64,000 bases of DNA from positions 248,001 to 312,000 of the forward strand of contig JAJTEM010000001.1 in assembly GCA_021299735.1 (NCBI GenBank). The letters are read 5' to 3'. Positions 23,889-33,318 of the stretch are shown piece after piece. Each line of letters opens with the position of its first letter. Position 1 is the stretch's first letter. Both the position numbers and the translations under genes were made by a program. The notes under the pieces were generated by a model, which saw only the letters and a list, made by a program, of their open reading frames with translations, made no database searches and had not been told where the DNA came from. The stretch comes from Burkholderiales bacterium (GTDB taxonomy: Bacteria > Pseudomonadota > Gammaproteobacteria > Burkholderiales > Burkholderiaceae_B).

Positions 23889-25754
23889 ATGGACCCGCGC
23901 CTGCTTCAGTTTTACATCCAGGAACTTGCACACGTGCGCGATGCAGGGGCCGAGTTCGCCGCGCGATTTCCGAAAATTGCGTCTCGCCTGGCGATGGATG
24001 CAACCGAGGTTCATGACCCCTATGTTGAGCGCCTGCTTGAGGGCTTTGCATTTCTCACCGCACGTGTTCAACTGCGCTTGCATGAGGAGTTTCCGCGATT
24101 CACTGAACAACTGCTTAACCGGATCAGCCCTAATTTTCTAGCGCCAGTACCTGCCATGGGCGTGGTTCAATTGAATCCGAATATTAGCGATGTTGCCTTG
24201 AAAAAGGGCATTGAAGTGAAAGCGGGCACGGTGATGCAAAGCCAGGTGGCAAAGGGTATACAAACGCCATGCAAATTCAGAGTAGGGCATACATTAACGC
24301 TTTGGCCTTTGCTTATTTCAACCATCGAGCACGGCCCTTTCAAAGGAGCGCCACCCAAGGTGAGCGGAAAGGGGGCTGTGCGTTCTGCACTGCATTTGAA
24401 AATTGAAAATGGGACGCAGTCGCCTCTTTCACATTTGCAGTTTGATTCACTTGATTTTCATGTCAGTTGCGGCAATGAATATGCCTTTAAATTATTCGAG
24501 CGAATAACTTACCAAACTGCCGTAATTGGCATTCGTACCGAAGGCCAAAGCAGTTGGAGTTACATACCCGCCCAGCAGTTAAGCCCGATTGGTCTGAACA
24601 ACGACGAGGCTTTGCTGCCCGCCGATTCAAGGCAGTTCAGCGGTACACGTCTGTTGCAGGAATTTTTTGCGTTCCCCCAGCGTTTTCTGTTTTTTCGCAT
24701 TCAGGGTTTGAATCGCCACCTATCCAACTCCGGTCAATCCTCATTTGAACTGGCTTTGTGTTTTTTGGATTCGAATGCTGAACTGGATCGGGTGGTTGGT
24801 CCTGATTCACTTGCCTTGAATTGCACACCGGTGGTGAATTTGTTCGAGCACAATTGTGATCGCGTATTGCTGGATGATCGCCTGCACGAAGTGCATGTTC
24901 AACCGAATCGAAGCAAGCCACTTGACTTTGAAGTACACAGCGTTTTGGGTGTACAGGGGCAAGGGCAGAACAAGGTTCAAACTGTTCTACCTTTGTATGG
25001 CTTGGCGGAGAACAGCGAAGTTGCAGCACCGCACTTTGTGTCACGGCGCACGCCGACCATGGTTTCGGAAAAACAGTTGCGAGAGGGTGGCCGTTCCTCT
25101 TACACCGGCAGTGAAGTGTTTTTGGGGCTGACATTGCCCACCGGTGATCTTGTGACGAACCATGGTTTTCAACAGTTGGCTGTTCGTGCCTTGTGCACCA
25201 ACCGTGATTTGCCACTGTTAATGCCTGTTGGACAAGGGCCAACGGACCTGGCTTGGCCAGGAAATTTACCTTTGAAATCGATTCGTTTTTTACGGGGGCC
25301 CAGTCGCCCAAAGGCACCCACGCACAATGGGCAGAATTGTTGGCAATTGATTGAGCATTTGTCGATCAACTACCTTGGCTTGATGGATCAGGGTGATGAG
25401 TTCACGGGCAACGGCGCGGCTGCCTTAACCCAACTCTTGCGCTTGCACGCTGACCCATCCCAACTGGCTCACCAGCACATGGCGCGTGCAATACAAGGTG
25501 TTGAGTCCCTCACCACCGTTGCACGAATTGTGCGGCAAGGACGCCCTGCGGTGGTTCGTGGCGTACAGGTCACCATCACCATCGACGAGCTGGCCATGCA
25601 GGGCGCTGGAGTGGCTGTTCTCGGTGCTGTTCTTGCACGTTATCTTGCTGCACATGTGTCCGTGAACTCGTTTGTTCAAACCCGCGTGAAAGAACACAAT
25701 ACCGGTGCCATTGTTGATTTCCCCGCCATGTCGGGTAATCGCCCCTTGTTGTGA
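23889..25754 (+). CDS. tssF: T6SS baseplate protein TssF (VasA/ImpG)
   Basis: The 621-residue wedge component opens with the family signature LLQFYIQELAHVRDAGAEFAA (given in shortened form) and HDPYVERLLEGFAFLTARV. Further marks are FPRFTEQLLNRISPNFLAPVP and, later, FFRIQGLN and SINYLGLMDQGD. TssF pairs with TssG around TssK to form the wedge. Its stop overlaps the GTG of tssG by four bases. Length is normal. Confidence 0.94.
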   Translation: MDPRLLQFYIQELAHVRDAGAEFAARFPKIASRLAMDATEVHDPYVERLLEGFAFLTARVQLRLHEEFPRFTEQLLNRISPNFLAPVPAMGVVQLNPNISDVALKKGIEVKAGTVMQSQVAKGIQTPCKFRVGHTLTLWPLLISTIEHGPFKGAPPKVSGKGAVRSALHLKIENGTQSPLSHLQFDSLDFHVSCGNEYAFKLFERITYQTAVIGIRTEGQSSWSYIPAQQLSPIGLNNDEALLPADSRQFSGTRLLQEFFAFPQRFLFFRIQGLNRHLSNSGQSSFELALCFLDSNAELDRVVGPDSLALNCTPVVNLFEHNCDRVLLDDRLHEVHVQPNRSKPLDFEVHSVLGVQGQGQNKVQTVLPLYGLAENSEVAAPHFVSRRTPTMVSEKQLREGGRSSYTGSEVFLGLTLPTGDLVTNHGFQQLAVRALCTNRDLPLLMPVGQGPTDLAWPGNLPLKSIRFLRGPSRPKAPTHNGQNCWQLIEHLSINYLGLMDQGDEFTGNGAAALTQLLRLHADPSQLAHQHMARAIQGVESLTTVARIVRQGRPAVVRGVQVTITIDELAMQGAGVAVLGAVLARYLAAHVSVNSFVQTRVKEHNTGAIVDFPAMSGNRPLL

Positions 25755-26800
25755 GGCGGGCTTGGCTCATGAGTAAACCGTTGCCTCCCCCCGCTCCGAA
25801 TTTCTTTGCATTGCTTCGTCAAGTGGAGCATGCAAACCCGTCGTTGCCTTTGCTTGGGACTTCGCTTCGATTGCGCGATGACCCCGTGCGCTTGGGGCAA
25901 CATCCGCATCTTGATTTCGCCACGCAAGACTTTCAGCGCGAGGAAACCATTCAGGCCGGGCAACTGGGCGCAGTTCAAAAGTTATATGTCCAAAATTTTG
26001 GCTTGCTTGGTCCGAATGGTGCTTTGCCCTTGCATTACACGGAGCATGCTTACAGCCGGATTCACCATTGGAATGACAACACATTCTCTGAGTTTCTGGA
26101 TGTGTTTCATCACCGGGCGTATTTACTTTTTTACCGTGCCTGGGCCGAGTCGCAGCCTCATATTGGTTTTCACCGCAAGGCGCACAATCCGTTTGCCCAA
26201 CGCCTAGGCAGCCTGGTGGGCCACGGTATGCAAACCAGTTGGGGACGTGAGCAGCTGCCCACTCATTTTAGGGCAGGGTTGGCAGGCCATTTCAGCCGCC
26301 ACACCAAAACCCAAGAAGGTTTGCAGGCTGCTTTGTCGGCCTGCACAGGCCAGGTTGTTTCGGTGCATCCATTTCAGGCCCAGTGGTTGCGGTTGCAACA
26401 CAATGGCAATGCGCAGTCGAACGGGCTGGCCAATCAACCGGCTTTGGGAATGGGGGCTATGTTGGGTAGCCGTGTGTGGTGTGCCCAAAGCAAGATAAAA
26501 ATCGATATTGGCCCGATGCAATATTCGGCTTATTTGAAGTTGTTGCCGGGTACTGCGGGCCGCAAACAATTGCAGCAAGCTACACATGCGTATTTGGGTC
26601 TTGAATTCGATTGTGTGTACGAAATTCAAATCAAGCCTGAACAAATTCCTCAGGCTCGCCTGAATGGTGCTGCCCAGTTGGGGCGCACCAGCTGGCTGGG
26701 TGAAATGCGAACGCACAAGCGGCGGGGGCAACCCGCGAGAGCGCATTTTAGCTGTCCACCTGTCCCACCGTTTTCATCTTTGTCCCGGAGTTCTGTATGA
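25751..26800 (+). CDS. tssG: T6SS baseplate protein TssG (VasB/ImpH)
   Basis: The 349-residue partner of TssF. The start is GTG 25751 in a GTGA overlap with tssF, or the ATG at 25769. Family blocks are FFALLRQVEHANPSLPLLG, NFGLLGPNGALPLHYTEHA, and FLDVFHHRAYLLFYRAWAES, followed by GRKQLQQATHAYLGLEFD and the terminal LNGAAQLGRTSWLG. It overlaps clpV by four bases (ATGA), so tssE to clpV form one tight transcription unit. Confidence 0.93.
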   Translation: MRRAWLMSKPLPPPAPNFFALLRQVEHANPSLPLLGTSLRLRDDPVRLGQHPHLDFATQDFQREETIQAGQLGAVQKLYVQNFGLLGPNGALPLHYTEHAYSRIHHWNDNTFSEFLDVFHHRAYLLFYRAWAESQPHIGFHRKAHNPFAQRLGSLVGHGMQTSWGREQLPTHFRAGLAGHFSRHTKTQEGLQAALSACTGQVVSVHPFQAQWLRLQHNGNAQSNGLANQPALGMGAMLGSRVWCAQSKIKIDIGPMQYSAYLKLLPGTAGRKQLQQATHAYLGLEFDCVYEIQIKPEQIPQARLNGAAQLGRTSWLGEMRTHKRRGQPARAHFSCPPVPPFSSLSRSSV

Positions 26801-29463
26801 GCAACATTAGCCGTGTTTCGCTGTTTGCAAAGTTAAACCCCATCGCATTCAAGTCCGTCGAGGGGGCCACGGTGCTGTGCAAACTGCGCGGCAATCCGTA
26901 TGTGGAATTGGTGCACTGGGTTGCGCAAATTCTTCAGCAAGACGACAGCGACTGGCATCACATACTGCGCCATTTTGAAATTGATGCGGGTGCATTACTC
27001 GCTGATGTACAACGCACACTTGAACGCCAGCCAAGTGGTGCGCAGGGTATTTTCGACTTGTCGGAATCAGTGACCAATGCAGTTGAGCGCGCTTGGGTGT
27101 ATGCCTCGCTGATGTATGGTGCGCAAAAAGTGCGCACAGGGCATTTGTTGCTGGCCTTGTTGAAAACCGATTTTCTGGCGCAAGAGCTTTTTCGAATTTC
27201 CAGTAAATTCAAACAGATTCGTGAACACCAGTTGAGCGAGAATTTTGCACAGCTGCTTGAGAACTCTGCCGAGCAGGCTTTACAGAACAGTGATCTTCCA
27301 CAAGGTGTTTTACCTGGCGAGGCCAGTGGGGCCATGCCTGCTGCGCAACTGGGCGGTGAAGAGGCCCTGAGACGCTACACCGTGGATTTGACCGAGAAAG
27401 CACGCAAGGGCGAGATCGACCCTGTAACCGGGCGTGAGCTGGAAGTGCGACAAATTGTGGATATTCTTTTGCGGCGCAGGCAAAACAACCCCTTGATTAC
27501 TGGTGAAGCGGGTGTTGGCAAAACTGCCGTGGTGGAAGGTTTTGCTTTGCAGGTGGTGGCAGGCGATGTACCGCCAGCTTTGAAAAATGTTCGAATTTTG
27601 ACACTTGATCTGGGTTTGTTGCAGGCTGGTGCGTCCATGAAAGGTGAGTTTGAACAGCGCTTGCGCCAGGTAATTGATGAAATCCAGGCCAGTGAGCAAA
27701 GCACCATTTTATTCATTGACGAGGTGCATACCCTAGTCGGTGCGGGCGGAAGCCAGGGTACTGGGGATGCCGCGAATTTGCTGAAGCCTGCATTGGCGCG
27801 CGGCACCCTTCGAACCATTGGTGCTACCACTTGGGCAGAGTACAAAAAGTACATTGAGAGAGATCCGGCACTGACCCGTCGTTTTCAGGTGGTGCAAGTC
27901 GAGGAGCCTTCCGAGGCCAAAGGCATTGACATGCTGCGTGGTTTGGCTGCAGCCATGCAGGCACATCACCGTGTGTGGTTGCTCGATGAAGCAGTGCAGG
28001 CGGCGGTGCGTTTGTCGCACCGTTATATTCCAGCTCGCCAATTGCCCGACAAGGCAATCAGCTTGCTCGACACTGCCTGTGCACGTGTGGCGGTTTCCCA
28101 GCATGCAACGCCCGCACCGATTGAACTGATTCAGAAACAACTGAATGCGCTGCATGTGGAGCGCGAGGCCATTGAAAAAGAGTCTGCTTTTGGGCGTGAG
28201 CATGCTGTGCGTTTGGGTGAAATCGAAGAATCTGTGGCGAAACTGAATGCCGATGTTGAAAAGCTGAAGGCCCAATGGTTTGAGGAAAAGCGGATTCTCG
28301 ATTCCTTGCTGGCCCTGCGAAAAGTTGTAGATCAAACCAATGCCGATGAAACAAGCAGTGGTCAGGCACAGGCCAACCTTGAGCAACTCAGGGCTCTGGA
28401 ACTTGAAATCAAAACCCTGCAAGGTGAAACACCGATGATTCATCCGCAGGTTGATGCCCAGTGTGTGGCGTCTGTGGTGGCTGACTGGACTGGTATTCCC
28501 GTGGGGCGCATGGTTCGCAATGAAATCGAGAATGTACTGAACCTGGCCGATACTTTGGGTGCCCGCATTGTGGGCCAGCCCCACGCACTGGAAACGATTG
28601 CAAGGCGAATTCAAACCAACCGGGCTGGGCTTGACGACCCGAACAAACCAGTGGGTGTATTCATGCTGGCGGGCACGTCGGGCGTGGGTAAAACCGAAAC
28701 AGCGTTGGCACTGGCCGAGAATTTGTATGGTGGCGAGCACAATGTAATCACCATCAATATGAGCGAGTACCAAGAGGCGCACACAGTTTCTTCGCTGAAA
28801 GGCGCCCCCCCTGGGTATGTGGGCTATGGCGAAGGTGGTGTGTTGACCGAGGCAGTGCGCCGTAAGCCTTACAGTGTGGTGCTGCTGGATGAAGTCGAGA
28901 AAGCTCACCCGGATGTGCATGAACTGTTTTTCCAGGTGTTTGACAAGGGCTGGATGGAAGATGGTGAGGGGCGCCGTATCGACTTTCGCAATACCTTGAT
29001 CTTGCTGACCACGAATGTGGGCACCCAAGAATTGATGGCGCTTTGTAAAGGCGGATTGAGTTCCGGCCAAATGCCCGATCCCGAGGAACTTGTGCGTGCT
29101 TTGCGGGCACCCATGTTGCAAGTGTTTCCACCCGCTTTGCTGGGTCGATTGGAAGTAGTGCCGTATTACCCACTTTCAAGCGATATGTTGGCCAATATTG
29201 TTCGCTTGCAGTTAAAGCGCATTCAGCAACGCATAGCCAGTACCCACCGCATCAATGTTTACATTGATGATTCGGTAATTGATCGAATCGTGGCCCGCTG
29301 TAACGAGGCCGACTCGGGCGGGCGTATGGTTGGCACTATTTTGAGCAACACTTTGTTGCCCACCGTGAGCCGCCAGTTGTTACAGGCAACGTTGCTGGGC
29401 AAGCCTGTGACTAAATTGAGTATCAGCACGGATGTTCAGGAATTTACTTATCACTACGACTGA
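26797..29463 (+). CDS. clpV: T6SS sheath-recycling ATPase ClpV (TssH)
   Basis: This 888-residue double-ring AAA+ ATPase disassembles contracted sheath. The N-domain (1-150) binds TssC. The first AAA module has Walker A GEAGVGKT (236-243) and Walker B ILFIDEVHTL; a coiled-coil middle domain follows (about 400-520); the second module has GTSGVGKTE (about 628-636), VLLDEVEKAH and LTTNVG sensor. It lacks ClpP-docking features, and the N-domain is of the ClpV type. The last 32 bases overlap the start of the caspase-like gene in another frame. Confidence 0.96.
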   Translation: MSNISRVSLFAKLNPIAFKSVEGATVLCKLRGNPYVELVHWVAQILQQDDSDWHHILRHFEIDAGALLADVQRTLERQPSGAQGIFDLSESVTNAVERAWVYASLMYGAQKVRTGHLLLALLKTDFLAQELFRISSKFKQIREHQLSENFAQLLENSAEQALQNSDLPQGVLPGEASGAMPAAQLGGEEALRRYTVDLTEKARKGEIDPVTGRELEVRQIVDILLRRRQNNPLITGEAGVGKTAVVEGFALQVVAGDVPPALKNVRILTLDLGLLQAGASMKGEFEQRLRQVIDEIQASEQSTILFIDEVHTLVGAGGSQGTGDAANLLKPALARGTLRTIGATTWAEYKKYIERDPALTRRFQVVQVEEPSEAKGIDMLRGLAAAMQAHHRVWLLDEAVQAAVRLSHRYIPARQLPDKAISLLDTACARVAVSQHATPAPIELIQKQLNALHVEREAIEKESAFGREHAVRLGEIEESVAKLNADVEKLKAQWFEEKRILDSLLALRKVVDQTNADETSSGQAQANLEQLRALELEIKTLQGETPMIHPQVDAQCVASVVADWTGIPVGRMVRNEIENVLNLADTLGARIVGQPHALETIARRIQTNRAGLDDPNKPVGVFMLAGTSGVGKTETALALAENLYGGEHNVITINMSEYQEAHTVSSLKGAPPGYVGYGEGGVLTEAVRRKPYSVVLLDEVEKAHPDVHELFFQVFDKGWMEDGEGRRIDFRNTLILLTTNVGTQELMALCKGGLSSGQMPDPEELVRALRAPMLQVFPPALLGRLEVVPYYPLSSDMLANIVRLQLKRIQQRIASTHRINVYIDDSVIDRIVARCNEADSGGRMVGTILSNTLLPTVSRQLLQATLLGKPVTKLSISTDVQEFTYHYD

Positions 29464-30859
29464 AACGCAGCACTCCCCGGGGCGGCGAAGCGCGCTTCAA
29501 GCCTTTTTGGGCTTGGCAGGCGTCCTTTCGACCGCCTCGTTTGTTTTCCGTCTGCGGCCTGCGCAGGCGGCTAACGAGGCGGTACCTTACACGCACCGTT
29601 TGGCTTTGCTGATCGGTAACGGCGATTATCCGGTGCCCCACGATTTACCACCCATCCACAAAAATGTGATGGACCTTGGCGAAGCATTGGTTTCTCGGGG
29701 TTTTGATGTAACCCAAGCCATGAACCTGGATGAAAACAGCCTTCAATCCACTGTGAACGAGTTTGTGAAACGCGTAGCCCAAGCCCCTGCCAATGCGGTG
29801 ACCCTGTTTTATTATGCAGGCCATGGTTTGCAGCTGGATTCGAATAATTTGCTCTTGGGCTCGGGTACCAACCCCACATCGCCTCGCCGGGATTTGCTGG
29901 CACGTTCGCTGGTGTTGCAGCAAAAACTATTGGCAGCCTTGCCCCCAAGACCCGAAGCATTGAACATTACGGTAATTGATGCCTGCCGAACTGATTTACG
30001 CAATTCAATTGGCGACGGCGAGGGCTTGAACCAGGTTGAGGCACCAGTGGGCAGCATGGTCTGTTTTTCAACAGGTGCTGGTAAGCCGGCTGTGTCGCCA
30101 GCCAGTGCCGATCAAAATACTTTTTACACCGGCGCTTTGGTGAAGCTGCTAAGGGAGTCAGCAGGGCATGTCACATTCAATGACTTGTTTCGAATGGTGA
30201 AGCAGGATGTCGAAAGCACGATGTTGAACCACCCACTTTCGGCGATTCGCCGTTTGGCACAAAACCCGTTCATTGCCGACAATGCACGCGTGCAGGTACC
30301 GCTGGCGGTGGCTTCTGTTGAACCGGGTGCGGTGGTGCAGCCTCGCATGTCGCCGCAGGAGGAAACTGCCTGGCAGTCGATTCAATCCACGCAGTGGCCT
30401 GTTGATTTACTTCGTTTGTGTCAGGCGTTTCTTGAATCATACCCGAACAGCATTCAGGCCAGGTCTGTGAATGTTTATCAGGCAGGTGCACAGCAAGCGT
30501 TGCAAGTGCTGCGAAGCAAAGAAGTGAAGCTTTTTAAAACCAGTTTTGTATTGCCTGAGCGTTTGCCTTCTGAGATGAAGGCCGATAGCAGTGCAGATTT
30601 GATTCGCGCGGCACGCGGTGACAAAGACGCCGCCGCACGAATTGCCCGCCTGCATCGAGAACTGGACGCCGTGCAGGGCGAACTGCGCTATGTGGGTTGG
30701 TTGCAGTATGCTGGCGGCTTGGGCAACGGCATTGCAAGCTATGAGTTGGCGCTTTACTACCGGGAAGCGGCACAACCCCTGTTGGCTGCCCAGGCCGAAG
30801 CCAAGGCCAGGCAACTGGGTTATTCACCGCCACGCGCTTTGGGGCATGCGCGCAAATAG
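29432..30859 (+). CDS. Exported caspase-like (peptidase C14) protein with Sel1-like tail
   Basis: This 475-residue protein has a twin-arginine-type leader (GRRSALQAFLGLAG at 17-30, cleavage near AQAAN), so it is likely exported folded. The caspase p20 fold follows: HRLALLIGNGDYP, catalytic His131 in FYYAGHGLQ and Cys185 in VIDACRTDLRN. The C-terminal ~90 residues (AARGDKDAAARIARLHREL, then YAGGLGNGIASYELALYYRE) resemble a Sel1/TPR repeat. Its start lies inside clpV, a 32-base overlap that ties it to the T6SS unit. Caspase-like proteins cut after Arg/Lys or Asp and often act in signalling or defence; a role in T6SS effector processing is inference. Confidence 0.8.
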   Translation: MFRNLLITTTETQHSPGRRSALQAFLGLAGVLSTASFVFRLRPAQAANEAVPYTHRLALLIGNGDYPVPHDLPPIHKNVMDLGEALVSRGFDVTQAMNLDENSLQSTVNEFVKRVAQAPANAVTLFYYAGHGLQLDSNNLLLGSGTNPTSPRRDLLARSLVLQQKLLAALPPRPEALNITVIDACRTDLRNSIGDGEGLNQVEAPVGSMVCFSTGAGKPAVSPASADQNTFYTGALVKLLRESAGHVTFNDLFRMVKQDVESTMLNHPLSAIRRLAQNPFIADNARVQVPLAVASVEPGAVVQPRMSPQEETAWQSIQSTQWPVDLLRLCQAFLESYPNSIQARSVNVYQAGAQQALQVLRSKEVKLFKTSFVLPERLPSEMKADSSADLIRAARGDKDAAARIARLHRELDAVQGELRYVGWLQYAGGLGNGIASYELALYYREAAQPLLAAQAEAKARQLGYSPPRALGHARK

Positions 30860-30940
30860 GCATGCCTTTTTGGCTTTTCTTGAGGTTTCAGTTGTCTTAC
30901 AAAGATTCACAATGTTTGCAAGTGATAAAGGAAGCTAAGA

Positions 30941-31585
30941 ATGATCCGCCCTGTTTTTAACTGGATTTCCCTGGCCTTGTTTGCAGGTTTGCTGACTGCC
31001 TGTAACCCTCGCACCATGTTGAATGAAGACAATTTGCTTAAGGGTGCAAGGGCTGAAACCTTTATTTTGAGCCACGGCGCCTTGTGTGCCCGTTTGCCCA
31101 GCCCAGAAGCCATTGAGCAATATGCCCGTGACCAAGTGCCTGCCAATAGCGCGGTGGCCCGCGAAGTGAAAGCTTGGGATTTGTCGGGTTTGCTGGATAT
31201 TTTTCAAACCCGCGATGGTCGCTGGGTGATCATGCCTTCAAGTGGTTTGAAGAAACTTGAAGGTGTTCACTTTCGCCAAGGCCCGCAGGGTGACAATGAG
31301 GCGCTGTGTTTCGGTCGCCTGTGGGTTGAGAAAACAGTCGACTATGTTCAAAACAAGCCATTTGGCCAAGAAGACGCTGTTTCAGCGCGCTTTGAGGCCA
31401 GCTTGAAAGACGCCCACATGCTGAATCATTTCAAGAATTTGAAGGTGGAGTCCTTCGACCCCTCTGTGTTTACTTTGAGCACTGGCACGGCAGTGGCGGG
31501 TACTTTACAGCCAACTTTTGTGATTGAAATGGCACTTCGCCCCACCAACACTGGCTGGTACCTGGCTAAAAATGGGGCGAAATAG
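30941..31585 (+). CDS. Lipoprotein of unknown function at the end of the T6SS block
   Basis: The 214-residue protein has a clean lipoprotein signal: SLALFAGLLTAC with acylated Cys21 and Asn at +2, predicting the outer membrane. The mature part has one further pair of Cys (GALCARL and EALCFGR), a WVIMPSSGLKKLEGV stretch and no recognised domain. It is not TssJ, whose beta-sandwich motifs are absent. It begins 80 bases after the caspase gene with an AGGAAG ribosome site and runs in the same direction, so it may belong to the operon. Nothing more can be assigned from sequence. Confidence 0.72.
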   Translation: MIRPVFNWISLALFAGLLTACNPRTMLNEDNLLKGARAETFILSHGALCARLPSPEAIEQYARDQVPANSAVAREVKAWDLSGLLDIFQTRDGRWVIMPSSGLKKLEGVHFRQGPQGDNEALCFGRLWVEKTVDYVQNKPFGQEDAVSARFEASLKDAHMLNHFKNLKVESFDPSVFTLSTGTAVAGTLQPTFVIEMALRPTNTGWYLAKNGAK

Positions 31586-31612
31586 TTTTTCATAACCTTA
31601 CTAAGTGGGGCT

Positions 31613-32746
31613 TTATTCCAAAGCTTTAACGATGGCATCGCCAAGGGTTTTGGTGGTGCCTTTTCCTTTCAGGTCAGCAGTTAATACGTCGGGGTTTCCG
31701 CTTTCCAGCACGATTTCAATGGCAGCCAGTATTTGATCGTGTGCTTTTTGGTAACTGGCTTGCCGGCCTGCTGCCACCACTGCCGGGCTGTTGCCCAAAA
31801 ACTGGATCATCAAGGCGGCTGACCAAATCATCGCGATTGGGTTGGCAATACCTTTACCTGCAATGTCAGGGGCAGAGCCATGCACGGGCTCGAATAGCGA
31901 GGGGAACTTGCGGTCCGGGTTCAGGTTGGCAGAAGGCGCCAAGCCAATGGTGCCAGTGCATGCAGGCCCCAGGTCGCTGAGAATGTCGCCAAACAGGTTG
32001 CTTGCTACCACCACATCAAAACGCTCGGGTTGCATCACAAACCGTGCGGCCAGAATGTCCACATGCTGTTTGTCGTAGCTCACTTCGGGATAGCCCTTGG
32101 CCATCAGGTCCACGCGCTCGTCCCAATAGGGCATGCTGATTGCGATGCCATTGCTTTTGGTGGCGGCGGTCAGTTTTTTACGTGGCCGGTTTTGGGCCAT
32201 TTCGAATGCAAATTTCAGCACACGGTCTACGCCATGGCGGGTGAACACGCTTTCCTGCAGCACTATTTCACGGTCTGTACCTTCGAACATGCGGCCACCC
32301 ACGGCCGAGTATTCGCCTTCTGTATTCTCGCGCACCACCACAAAGTCGATATCGCCGGGCTTTTTGTTGGCCAAGGGGCAGGGCGCACCGGGTAGCAGTT
32401 TCACCGGGCGCAAATTCACGTACTGGTCAAATTCGCGGCGGTAGCGCAGCAGCGAGCCCCACAGTGAAATGTGGTCGGGTACCAAATGAGGCATACCCAC
32501 CGCGCCAAACAGAATGGCTTCGCAGGCTTCCAGTTGGGGCTTCCAGTCTTCGGGCATCATGGTGCCGTGTTCAAGGTAGTAGTTGCAGTGTGCCCAGTCC
32601 TTGTGATGCAAATCCAGCGCAATGCCGTGGGTTTTTTCTGCCCAAGCCAGCACCTTCAGTGCTTCTGGCATAATTTCCTGACCGATGCCGTCGCCGGGAA
32701 TGATTGCGATGGAGTGTTTCACAGCCTTTTCCTTGTTTGAATTCAT
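31613..32746 (-). CDS. Tartrate dehydrogenase / D-malate dehydrogenase family enzyme
   Basis: The 377-residue NAD-dependent beta-decarboxylating dehydrogenase belongs to the isocitrate/isopropylmalate family. Evidence: IIPGDGIGQEIMPEALKV, LRRYRREFDQYVNLRPVKLLPG in the form typical of tartrate/D-malate enzymes, VVRENTEGEYS, TAATKSNGI, catalytic metal ligands in DVVVASNLFGDILSDLG, and FEPVHGSAPDIAGKGIANP. The family converts D-malate to pyruvate or acts on tartrate; leuB genes usually sit with leuCD, which are absent. It is transcribed away from hslR across 42 bases. Substrate preference cannot be read off the sequence. Confidence 0.88.
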   Translation of the reverse strand: MNSNKEKAVKHSIAIIPGDGIGQEIMPEALKVLAWAEKTHGIALDLHHKDWAHCNYYLEHGTMMPEDWKPQLEACEAILFGAVGMPHLVPDHISLWGSLLRYRREFDQYVNLRPVKLLPGAPCPLANKKPGDIDFVVVRENTEGEYSAVGGRMFEGTDREIVLQESVFTRHGVDRVLKFAFEMAQNRPRKKLTAATKSNGIAISMPYWDERVDLMAKGYPEVSYDKQHVDILAARFVMQPERFDVVVASNLFGDILSDLGPACTGTIGLAPSANLNPDRKFPSLFEPVHGSAPDIAGKGIANPIAMIWSAALMIQFLGNSPAVVAAGRQASYQKAHDQILAAIEIVLESGNPDVLTADLKGKGTTKTLGDAIVKALE

Positions 32747-32788
32747 GGAAGCCGTTGAGGCTACCTGAACCGAGGTAGGCTAACCAGT

Positions 32789-33268
32789 GTGGGAATCCCC
32801 GATGGAGTCAGTTTGAGCCGCAGTAAAAACAGAAACCCGGAGCCTGTAAAAACACCAAATGGCAAAACTGATTTTTCAGCGCCAGGTGCCAAGGTACGCA
32901 TCGACAAATGGTTGTGGGCAGCCCGGTTTTTCAAAACCCGTTCACTGGCTATTGAGGTGGTGGAAGGTGGCAAGGTAAAGTGCAACGATGAGCGTGTGAA
33001 GCCTGCGTATGGTGTGCAGGTGGGCGATGTGCTGACCGTACCAGTGGGTTGGGACGACATGGTGTTGGTGGTGAAGGGCTTGGGTGACAAGCGCGGCAGT
33101 GCTTCCATTGCGCAAGGGCTTTATGAAGAAACAATTGAAAGTGCGAAAAAGCGTGCCGAGCGCGCAGCCAACCGCAAGTTGATGAAAGACCCCGCCCTGG
33201 AGATCAAGGCGCGGCCCACCAAGCGGGACCGCCGTGTGATGGAAGATTTCAAGTGGGGAGATGAATAA
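32789..33268 (+). CDS. hslR: Heat-shock protein Hsp15-like S4 RNA-binding protein
   Basis: The S4 domain (about residues 35-95) reads VRIDKWLWAARFFKTRSLA, then EGGKVKCNDERVKPAYGVQVGD, followed by a basic C-terminal tail (ANRKLMKDPALEIKARPTKRDRR) as in Hsp15. Hsp15 rescues stalled 50S subunits that still carry nascent chains after heat stress. The GTG at 32789 gives a 159-residue protein whose first ~33 residues are extra compared with E. coli; an internal start is possible. The role is by homology. Confidence 0.88.
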   Translation: MGIPDGVSLSRSKNRNPEPVKTPNGKTDFSAPGAKVRIDKWLWAARFFKTRSLAIEVVEGGKVKCNDERVKPAYGVQVGDVLTVPVGWDDMVLVVKGLGDKRGSASIAQGLYEETIESAKKRAERAANRKLMKDPALEIKARPTKRDRRVMEDFKWGDE

Positions 33269-33318
33269 CCGTGCAATTGCAGGCTGTTTAATCGCAGACT
33301 GTGTGGCTGCCGGTTCAG

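Noticed and set aside
27733-29121. 462-codon open frame antisense to clpV
   Set aside because: It is a shadow of the clpV reading frame: the composition is His/Gln-rich nonsense, no domain is visible, and clpV motifs on the other strand are unmistakable.
30941-31585. TssJ lipoprotein
   Set aside because: Has a lipoprotein signal and lies by T6SS genes, but none of the TssJ sequence features is present.
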